Below, in pieces: positions 31,764 through 41,500 of a stretch of DNA of 64,000 nt. Below the pieces are notes generated by a model. It did not search any database. It had not been told where the DNA came from and saw only the letters and a program-made list of their open reading frames with translations. Source of the stretch: Bolinopsis microptera. Lineage: Eukaryota; Ctenophora; Tentaculata; Lobata; Bolinopsidae. A program made the position numbers and the translations under genes. The stretch covers positions 17,129,118-17,193,117 of the forward strand of contig NC_087078.1 of NCBI RefSeq assembly GCF_026151205.1. The letters are read 5' to 3'. Every line of letters begins with the position of its first letter. Within the stretch, counting starts at the first letter, position 1.

Positions 31764-33287
31764 GGGGGGGATGCAACGACCATTAATGTCAGTAGATGGA
31801 ATTTTGTCAAAACTGACATTGTCATTAATGGTCATTAATGGTCATTAATGGTCATTAATGGTCATTAATGGTCATTAAATAATTGAAATTCTGAACTATC
31901 TTGGAAGCAACATGTCCAAGAAATTTACAATTAATAATTATGATCACTTTGTATCACTTCTATAAAGTTTCTCATTAATGGTCATGCATGACCATTAATG
32001 TCATCTTCTGGGTACAAAAAGTCCTACTTGAATAGTGACAGTGATTTAATTCGTGCGAAGGCCAACCGTGTTGCATTGCAGTTTTCCGAACTGTACCCTG
32101 GTGATGATGAAAGAGAAGAGGAATCAGATAATGAGTCAGATTTCGTCGCACCAGATAGTGAAAGTGAAGACAAGGATCTTCATGACTTAGTTACTATAAA
32201 AAACAAGAAAATGAACAAAAACACCGCTATTACGAAGTTCTGTAATTTTGGTAAGACGATATTTGGAAATAAAAGTCGGAGATCGAAATTTTTTGGTACC
32301 GGCTGTTTCGAGGGTTCTGTGCCATACCAACCGGGCTGCAAAAATTCTTCTAAGCCCTGTCAACGTCGAACAATTCGAAAGGGCGACTCATTAAGTGCTA
32401 CCTTTGTTCCAAAAAAGGCTAAACGTCCCCTTCGTTGCCTCGGTACCATCTTATCAATGAGTGTCTCTGCTTCAAAAAAGGGCAACTGCAGATCTAGACG
32501 AATTCCTGCCGCATCAATTTGTTCCTATCATGATGACAGGGCTCGATTTTGGGTCAAAACTGCCGAAGGCAGAGTATTGAACTGTAAACGAATTGTTCTA
32601 TCTAATCCTAGGAAAAGATCAGCATTTTGTTGTCCGATTCAGACTGATGACGATGTATTTCATGAAGTGCTAAAGTTGAATAAGTTCATCTACTGTGTAA
32701 TTACTATATAATCGACTAGCATAATGATTTGGCTAAAATATAAATCTTGATATGATATAAGAACGGGAACGAAGTATTTAATTTTAATACCCGTGTTATT
32801 ATTATTTTATTATTGATTGATATTTTACTATTGATACGATCTGATACTCCTAAATTGCCCTTTGAATTATTATTATTGATAACTATAAGTCACCAACTGT
32901 TATCTGGTTTAAATCCCGTGGCCGCAAAATTTGTTCTTCATTACATTCGAACTTAATAAATGTAATCCCCCCTAACTCACTCTGGAATCCACTCAAGTGA
33001 TATTCTGGAAGGTCTGCCTAACCACGGAAGATTCTATTCTAAGTTTTCTCTTTCGAATCTCTAATTGTAAATGTAAAATAATAACACAAACATATACTTG
33101 TAGTTAGTTAACTTAAGGTAGGGTCTAAGTGATGCAGGCGTCCGTCCTTTTCGCTCTAAGAAGTGCCGGAAAAAACATGACCATTAATGTCAGTAGATGA
33201 AATTTTGACAAAACTGACATTGTCATTAATGGTCATTAATGGTCATTAATGGTCATTAATGGTCATTAATGGTCGTTGCATCCCCCC
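31764..33287 (+). mobile_element. DNA transposon, ATGCAACG-end family, copy 2, inside a coding exon
   Basis: The left end ggggggatgcaacgaccatt and right end aatggtcgttgcatcccccc are inverted repeats. The flanks carry a perfect 8-bp target duplication, tgtcagca, at 31756-31763 and 33288-33295. Each end also carries, in direct orientation, accattaatgtcagtagatg, then aaactgacattgtcattaat and four to six iterations of ggtcattaat. The element holds one ORF (31998-32711). An 8-bp duplication is known for hAT, P and some other cut-and-paste superfamilies; the ends do not identify which. It splits an exon of the ankyrin gene. Confidence 0.93.
31998..32711 (+). CDS. 237-aa protein carried by the transposon, unknown
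   Basis: ATG 31998 lies within the element's own catgaccattaatgtc repeat motif. The N-terminal third is acidic (GDDEREEESDNESDFVAPDS). The rest is basic, Ser/Lys/Arg-rich with scattered Cys (FEGSVPYQPGCKN, SSKPCQRRTIRKGD, FCCPIQTDDDVFHEV). I see no DDE transposase triad, zinc-finger array or membrane segment. It may be a truncated transposase N-terminal region, a captured host gene piece or an accessory protein. The acid-then-base layout suggests a nuclear or nucleic-acid-binding protein; that is inference. No second exon could be linked. The following 550 bp up to the right end is non-coding. Confidence 0.5.
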   Translation: MSSSGYKKSYLNSDSDLIRAKANRVALQFSELYPGDDEREEESDNESDFVAPDSESEDKDLHDLVTIKNKKMNKNTAITKFCNFGKTIFGNKSRRSKFFGTGCFEGSVPYQPGCKNSSKPCQRRTIRKGDSLSATFVPKKAKRPLRCLGTILSMSVSASKKGNCRSRRIPAASICSYHDDRARFWVKTAEGRVLNCKRIVLSNPRKRSAFCCPIQTDDDVFHEVLKLNKFIYCVITI

Positions 33288-33873
33288 TGTCAGCAACCTA
33301 CAGAGACTTCAAATTCTCAGGAAAACCTCTCTAGGACGGTAATACATTAACTTGTTTAGTTAATAAATTTAATAAGTAGATTTTGAGTGATGATTACTCA
33401 ATACTGATATCGAGGTACCATAAAAAGGGTATATAAACTTATCACTTATGCTTATATGCTTATACTCAGACTCTTATACTATCAATGAATATCAAATCGC
33501 CTTCTCTAGTTATCAAACCCAACATAAATTAAATCTCTGCCTACAAGGACTATTCGATATTTACAACAGACCGAGTGAATGTCTCAATCTTTTCAGGAAG
33601 CTTTATACTCCGACATCCACAATTTACCACGCCCCTGAGATCGACAAAGGTCTTTCTGATAGATTGACTTCCAGCCAATTCGATCTATCGAAGCCGAGTG
33701 GGAAGAACAAAGAACTGAAACCCATGGTCGCAACGATGCTCCTCGCGGACAAGGGAGGGTTAGGGCCATCGGTGGTCACAAGACTGCAGAATATTTATTT
33801 TTTAAGCGTTGAGGTTGTCACGAAAGCGTACTGTAACGGGACTGTATCAGATTTGAGTGATTTGATTTTGTGA

Positions 33874-34324
33874 TTCGCAGTTCACGTGATTTTATTGTGA
33901 TCTTAGACTGTAAAAACTATAAAGGTTCAAGTTGAACTATCGTCGCCATGATTATGTATTTTGGAACTGTTCACGTTGAAATTGCTTCGTTAATCAGCAG
34001 TCTTCCTTGGTTACCTTCTACTGTGTAATGCAGCTACGATCAACGATACTTAGCTAGTACATTCATAGTAACTGCACTGAGAAGAGTAAAAAATTTGAGC
34101 TTTGACGGAATAACATCTCCTTGTTTTTAGATACGGTTACTATTCTAGTGAGGGGTTCATAGCTGACCATTAAGGTCTTACTCGCAATAATTTGTGCTCT
34201 GATATTGGCCGTACTGACTGCTGTTGAAAAAGCCACGCCATCAGATGCGCGTCGCGATAGTCCACCCCAGTAGACCCCACTACGTAAAAAATTTGAAATT
34301 TTCCCAAAAACTTCTGATTAAGCT
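33874..34324. other. Ankyrin gene 3' flank, no gene
   Basis: No coding signal. A partial end of the dispersed repeat (agtccaccccagtagacccc) occurs at about 34259-34278. Confidence 0.4.
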
Positions 34325-34722
34325 AGTTTGTTTTCAATAACTTTTGCAATATTAACAGTAGACCCTTCAAATTTTCACCAAATGTTTCCCTAGACATTTC
34401 TGCATGGTAACTGTGTCATAGAATTTTAATTTGGGGACCTAATTTTGTGCAACACTCCGGTATCTGACGACCGGTCGCGGGCGTGGTTATTGTATTGTCA
34501 ACTTCTATAATTGCACACTGAGCGAGCTATATTTTGAGTACAAAGATAAACTTTACACCAGGTGAAAGCTGAGACGTTTCTCTTTAAGATGATCACCTCT
34601 CATTCTGTGTATCTGTGACATTGAGATAGTAACGATTCAAAACGTCAAGTTGAACAGGCTACAAAATACGCGCTGAATAAAAGTCCACCCCAGAAGTCCA
34701 CCCCACGCGCGTAGGGTGTTTA
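34325..34722 (-). repeat. Dispersed repeat, copy 2 (inverted relative to 27.6 kb)
   Basis: Reverse complement of 27583-27975 with few mismatches. It ends agtccaccccagaagtccac, which mirrors the other copy's start. The two copies flank the ankyrin locus 6.4 kb apart in inverted orientation. Confidence 0.9.
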
Positions 34723-34766
34723 GTAAATGGTATTGTTCTCTATTTTTACTTTTTGGAAGAATATGA

Positions 34767-34982
34767 ACAATAACAATAATGAATTTATAAAAATCTCGTC
34801 ACAACTATTTCTCCCAAAACCCTGTGAACAGTACCGTTCACAGTACCGTTCACAGTACCGTTCACAGTACCGTTCACAGTACCGTTCACAGTACCGTTCA
34901 CAGTACCGGGAACGGTACCGTTCACAGGGTTTTGGGAGAAATAGTTGTGACGAGATTTTTATAAATTCATTATTGTTATTGT
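34767..34982. repeat. Hairpin with ~60-bp arms and a 12-bp tandem repeat loop
   Basis: The arm at 34767-34828 (includes caataacaataatgaattta and ctcgtcacaactatttctcc) is repeated as a near-perfect inverted copy at 34921-34982. The loop is about seven copies of acagtaccgttc, each with a gtac core. The structure would form a long cruciform or RNA hairpin. The QYRSQYRS-type frame is a repeat artefact. Confidence 0.93.
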
Positions 34983-35523
34983 ATTACCTTTATAGGCCTT
35001 AATTTCAAAGGCGCACGCTATTATATGAATATATATGTGTATTGTGTAGACAAAGCTAAAGGAAGAAAAAGGATAGAAGTTCTGGATCGAAGCCGAGGCG
35101 CTGGGTATTCTGAGTCATATTTCCAATTACCTCACAACTATGAGGAGAGAATCGCAACTTGAATTCGAAGATTAAAATTATGGTAGTTATACAAGGAATT
35201 GAGGCGTTATTAATGTAAATTTTGAATTCAATAATATATCAATAATACGAAAAACTCGAGTAATTCAGTAGCAAATGTACCGTTGTATCGACGTTTCAAA
35301 AGTGGTACGCAAAACTTGTCCAACGTTTGAAATTTGAAAAACTCAACAAACTGGTATATAAATCAGAACAATACTTTATGTAAAATATGTTATATATTAT
35401 GGCAAGATAAAACAATTTCCTTCGTCTTGTAAATTTGATAAAGTTAATTATATCAGATAGTCGAAAGCATTCTATATTAATCAAGATTTTGTTTTACCTT
35501 GCCCAAAATAAAATATATACAAT
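34983..35523. other. Intergenic, downstream of DCAF15
   Basis: AT-rich sequence between the hairpin and the DCAF15 stop. It may include the DCAF15 3' UTR on the minus strand. No other gene seen. Confidence 0.4.
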
Positions 35524-38500
35524 CTACAATCTGCCAGGAACAGTTTCTAAAATTATCGCCACTGGCAAATACGGATGAGGCAGTTTAGTTAAACTCTGAC
35601 CTGAAAAAACTGACGCATTACTGAAAGCCCTGACTGATTTATTATAGTCACAAGGCACAAACCACTTCTTTCTGAGTTCCAGAGCCAATTCAGCCCCCGG
35701 ACACCACCGTTTAGCGGAACACGAGTTGTTGGCAAACTCGTGGATAGGCAGTATTTCCATAGTGGTAGCGGAGCCTGTGTTAACGTTCCAAGAAAGGATA
35801 AAACCGCTCGATACCAGAACCTCTTTGTGGGGCTGAGTGTCGTGATTAGCGATACAAAGGACCATTATCAGAACAAGTACTGTGCTTGATCCCTGGCAAA
35901 CTTCCAATAATCTCACGTCGTAGTCGCGTAACGAGAGGTAGCGCGCCGACAGGGCTTTGTGCTCTCCTACTGCGTTATTTATGTACAGTTCCGCGTCAAA
36001 TGAAGCCTGTTTCACGGTGACAAAGTCATCTTGGAGTGGAGCAGAGTGGGGAGGCGGCTGCTCGGAGACCCAAGTGTAGGTGGGACGCAGAGAACCATGG
36101 ATTAGGCTGGTAGTTAGGACAGGGTATAAGGTTTGTGTAGCGTCGTATCGTGTTCTGCCAAGCACCTTTGGACTTGGAGACAAGCCAAACACTCGAGTTG
36201 AGAACGTGGTGACCGAGTCAACCTGGAAAAGGAGAGGGGTAAGAACAGGGGGGAGAAGGTTTGGGGTGAGAACACTGGGGAATGTAAGGGGAGGGGTTGT
36301 GTACAAGATGACATCTCCTGAGGGAAGGGAAAACGTGGCTTAAGTGTAGGATTTATGATTTAGTGCTGGGGAGATATGCAAAGGGCTGAATGCACGACAG
36401 ACCTTAAATTGTGCTTCTAGGCAAATTTAATCTTATGATATTATAGTACACCAGCAAACTTCGATTGGATGACACCAACATTTATTTTGTTTACAGCTCT
36501 CTTTCTTTCAGACTTTTATCTTGACAATGATGATATTTAAAGTTTTGATTGTGTATCTGCCCGTTTCAGTTTTTTTTCTTATATTAAAATTTAGGAGATT
36601 CGTAATTGTTCTACTGGCTACATTTAATTTTCATGTGATTTTACAGTGAGTGGAGACTCTCATTGTGTCCCCAGTAATCTGTGACTTGTTTATTTAGAGC
36701 GACTGCACCTGCAAAACATCACTGATGACTTGTCTATTTCTTTCAATGTCAGCTAACCTTCACAACAAATGATTTCAAATTTCAATCCCATTGGGGGTCG
36801 TTCACATATTACGTAATCAGCCGAAGGGGGGTTTTCAAATGCTTACGGTTGATTACGGGGGGGGGGGGGTTTGGTCGTTGATTACGTAATCAAAATTTTA
36901 ATTTTTTACCGATTTTCGAAATACCAATTGGACAATTTCCGTTAATTATGTAACCAACATTTTCGTTTTTTTAAACCAATTTTCGTTTAGTAAGTGCTTT
37001 GCGATTATTTGATATTTCATTCATTAATCTGTTGTGATAGCTGTTAATGGGGGGGTCAAACATTGATTACGTAATATAGGGGGGGGTTCGGTCTTGATTA
37101 CGGTTGATTACGGAGGGGGGGGGGGGGTAAAAATTGCCAAAATATTGATTACGTAATATGTGAACGACCCCTTGTTGGAAAACACCTACTCCTTCATAAA
37201 TTAAGCGCATTCTTATATTGCATGGTCCGGTACGTGCGCGCGTTGCGCGCTTTGAATTTTCGCGTTGCATGGTCAACAAAATAAGCTTTCGCGTGTGCAC
37301 ACAAGTATACCACTTTTGGCCAGCTTTTTGTTAAAAGTCGGCGAAAAAACCAAACTTTTGAGTTTTCTTCCGGTGATCATGTGTCACAATCACATACCGC
37401 TGCCTGCTCCTCCGACACTTTCCTACTTGTACTATGACAATACGTCTGATAATCAAATCTTACGAGGTGATCCGATGTTTGATACCGGTCACCCCATAAA
37501 CAACTCCATATTAACCTCCCTTAGAAGTATCTTGCTGACACATTCCTTCCTCAAATAGAGGTAGATACATAAGTTTAGGGTATAAGTCCGTCACAAGGGC
37601 GGATTAGGGGGAATTAATCTCAGGCAAATATCACGGAATTGTTACAGATTGACGGAATACACCAACTTTCGAATACTTCCTATTTCTTTTCTATTAAAAC
37701 TCTGAAGTGATCCATAAAATATTGAATAATATTCACAAGGCTCTAGATTTTGAAAATCTGTTAATCTGGTATCAGGGTTACTTTGCGTTGATGAACAATA
37801 AAGAAGATCAAACTCTCAACATTACTTTCAATTTGACAGAACAGTTACTGTCACAACTGTTATATTTGTTAAGAGCAAAGTCCTCGTGTTTAGAGCAAGT
37901 AGCACTAAGACAGCACCATTCTTAGCATATCTCACATAACTGCTAGGCTCCTGTAATACCACATACCACACTGCACTGGGACCAGTAGTTGTTACATTTA
38001 TAACTGTGGTTGCAGTTCATGTCACTACAGAGGCACTCCCCACAAAGATCCGTGATTTTGAACTCTCCTTCTCTCATCATCTCCATCTGGAGTATCTTCC
38101 TCATCTTTACCCAGGAACTCGGTGATATGTTTGATCACCAAGACGACAGTTGAGAACCCTGTCCTCACATAGCCTCCCTCCCCTAGTTCCCGCCCCACTG
38201 TTCTTCACCCAACTCTTCTGAGAATAGTGTGTCCCTCACAGCCACCGTACATACAGTACATACTATACCGTACATACTGTACAAACCGTACATACTGTAC
38301 ATACTGTACATGTACTATACCGTACATACTGTACATACTGTACATACTGTACATACTGTACATACTGTACATACTGTACATACTGTACATACTGTACATA
38401 CCGTACATACTATACCGTACATACTGTACATACTGTACATACTGTACATACCGTACATACTGTACATACCGTACATACTGTACATACTGTACATACTGTA

Positions 38501-41500
38501 CATACTATACCGTACATACTGTACATACTGTACATACTGTATATACTGTACATACTGTACATACTGTACATACCGTACATACCGTACATAATATACCGTA
38601 CATACCGTACATACCGTACATACTGTACATACTGTACATACTGTATATACCGTACATACTGTACATACTGTACATACTGTACATACTATACCGTACATAC
38701 TGTACATACTGTACATACTGTATATACTGTACATACTGTACATACTGTACATACCGTACATACCGTACATAATATACCGTACATACCGTACATACCGTAC
38801 ATACTGTACATACTGTACATACTGTACTGTAGGTGTACAGATCAGACTTCACTGTCATTGCTGCTGAAACACTGGTTAGGTTTTAGGTAAGAGCCGGTAC
38901 TTTCTCTTCGTTATATTTCACATACTTGGCATTCTTTATACCATTTGGTACCGCCAGATCTGTACTTCATGTCTTTAACTCAATAGTAGGCGCATATTTT
39001 AGTATGGGTAAGACGCTGAGATTTGCCAATATAACCCCATGCATAATGATACCAACCTCCTCGACAGCCGTCTCTTTCTCTGTATCTGTTTGTACAGTCT
39101 TCAAACACTACACTACACCAAATAAAACGACCGGGGCAGCGCATGAACCACGAGTTCTCAAAACCCAACTTTATCAACAGCAGCGGAAGGATTTCCCAAC
39201 AGCTCCTCACTCTCCTCCAACATGCCCGACAAATCCCGATTATTATTATGTTGTGTAAACTTGATTCTAACTTTAATTATAATTTGTAGACACGTGTCCA
39301 ATCTGACTAGATGATCGATCCATTTTTCAGTTAGCTTTAATTAACGAGATCCGGGAAGGAATTAGGCGGAGGGGTGGGGTGGGGTAGGGAGGAGTGAATA
39401 ACGTATAGCATAACATCAATATACAACAGTTTCACGCGAACAAAAAATTTAAAACAACAGAAAGCATGAAGCATAACCATAGTCGCGTATACTTCGTGAC
39501 CTCTTTCGCCAAACAAACACACAAAACATCATGAAACAAGTTCTTCTCACCTGATTAGATTTCTTGTCGCCCATTATTTTCGGAGACTGCGAGGCAAGTC
39601 TCCTTTTGGACCGGAAACGTTTCCTCCTCTGTTGTAAGATGGGAGAGAAGAGATCACACTCTGTGGCCACGTGGACCGTGTCCATCCTTCCTACTACACA
39701 GGTGGATAAGTGTTCAGAACTCCGCAGCGCTGGACAGCTGAAATTGAGTAACTAATTAGGCAATAGGATAATTGTTTGATTAATTAAAGAAATTCTCCCG
39801 TTTGAGCGATTCGTGGGAATTTGAGATCAATGCATTTAAAACCTCTGGGCTTAAAATTCCAAGTTTTCCCCCCTTTACAGTTCTACACACAAAACAAATA
39901 TTTCTAGACTGCAGCATGAGACGTTTCGGAATATTTTTTTGTTATCAGAAGTAAAATACTTCAAATGTCACCGAACTTACGAACGTTTTCAAGATAATAA
40001 TGAAAAACACTACTTTAGTTAATGTCATGATATGTAGTCGTAAAAGTTCAATGTTCACCGTGCAAATATCAATAATGCAATATAATTGGTTGCTAAAATT
40101 ACAGTGGAATGATTACATATCATATATATCACACAGTACATTTCATGCAGCCTTTGCATTACACATAGCGTGTGTAATTGCGTATGTTAGCTGAACACTA
40201 CTGTGCGCGTTATCAGCCACCAACCAGATAACAAATCCACAGTCACGTGATCCGATACAGCATAACCATTGGTTAATGGTTGGTTGCTAGGACACGTGCT
40301 AGGACACGTGCTAGGTCACGTGCTAGGTCACGTGATGTTCAGGAAATATTGCGTCACGTGGTATTATGTAAAGATTTAATTGGATGGTTGCCGGTTGGTT
40401 GTGGTTCTTTACGGTTGGGGAGGTTATGTAACGCTCTCTTCGTGTGTAAAGTGTAAACTTTCAATAATTATCATACCCAGATACATTATAATACATTATT
40501 ATATACATAATACATGTTATAACACAGTAACACAGATATACATTATACACATAGCACATAATACATTATACACATAGTACAGAGTTATACGTATCACAAT
40601 ATATAATACAGTAAAATAAGGTGTTATCTCACACACACGCAGATCTAACTTAGTACAATCTTACAGTCACTAATAATACAGTGCCTGAAATACAACATCA
40701 TTTGAAAAGTACACTATTACTTCACTGTATTTATTACATGTGATACATTACTAGAGACAGTGTAATTATAGCAGTTATAATGCACCGTTTCAGTCATTAT
40801 ATAATTACAACAATTAGTGTAATTAAGTAATTAGTGTGATCACAGCATGAGTCACACCAGCAGTGTGTAACAGACTACCAGCTAATGTACACAAGTAGAC
40901 CTGTACTGGATGTATTGTATACTGTATAGTGTATACATCTAGCATCCCTGTATAGTGTATACATCTAGCAGAGCATTCAGGCCGTGGTACCGGCCGAGGT
41001 ACCGGCCGTGTGGTACCGGCCGAGGTACCGGCCGTGTGGTACCGGCCGTGTGGTACCGGCCGTGTGGTACCGGCCGTGTGGTACCGGCCGTGTGGTACCG
41101 GCCGTGTTACCGGCCACGGTCGTGGTACCGGCCGTGGTACCAGCCACGGCCGTGGTACCGACCGGGGTACCGCCTGATTGGGAATGATATCTACAATAAA
41201 TTAACCGGTTTGTAACCAGTGTGTTTGGAGTAGGGACGAGAATTTGGTATCGAAAAACGGGATTTTATAAACAGGATTAGTTCAGAATAACATGTAGATG
41301 TTTGGAATGATTCATACTGATCGTCAAAATGGTGGTGAATAAAATGTTTAGACTATAATGACTGACTTTATAAATTCAAGATCTACTAATTCTGAATTTA
41401 AGATGATTTTTTAACATGGAGGTGTGATAATATAACGCTGCTTATTTCTCTTAACTTTAAAGTCTCGTCATTCATCGGCTGTTGAACGAGTGGTGATATG

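Larger units (their letters stand above)
28884..33873 (+). pseudogene. Ankyrin-repeat protein gene, disrupted
   Basis: Exons with matching phases: 28884-28933 (start MARRNKSSLSSKK), 29061-29293, 29495-29610, 29777-29938, 31254-31430, 31644-31763 resumed at 33296-33338, and 33510-33873 (stop TGA). Exon 2 encodes an ankyrin repeat (STLHWPCKAGRVTEAEALL and GADINKLD), which carries on into exon 3 (GQVDCARWLLRQ). The rest, including ETGYAARAFSSIDVENAHS and KLYTPTSTIYHAPEIDKGL, belongs to no family I can name. Two lesions: exon 3 has a stop after RQDG and a shifted frame with a second stop before GEGARVSANS, and exon 6 is split by a 1.5-kb transposon. Removing the transposon and one target copy restores the frame exactly. 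Without the lesions the product would be about 420 aa. It could be a pseudogene or a null allele; exon 2's acceptor is weak. Confidence 0.6.

Noticed and set aside
34831-34920. CRISPR-like direct repeats
   Set aside because: The units are contiguous 12-mers without spacers, and the genome is animal.
34727-35002. QYRS-repeat protein
   Set aside because: The 12-bp repeat in the hairpin loop keeps the frame open; the flanking residues come from the hairpin arms.
38205-38858. Several 100-180 codon frames reading Y-C-T or M-Y-S repeats on both strands
   Set aside because: Artefacts of the 9-bp gtacatact satellite, whose length is a multiple of three.
40955-41215. VPAVWYRP-repeat protein
   Set aside because: Translation of the GC-rich 14-bp minisatellite; no start context or conserved flank.
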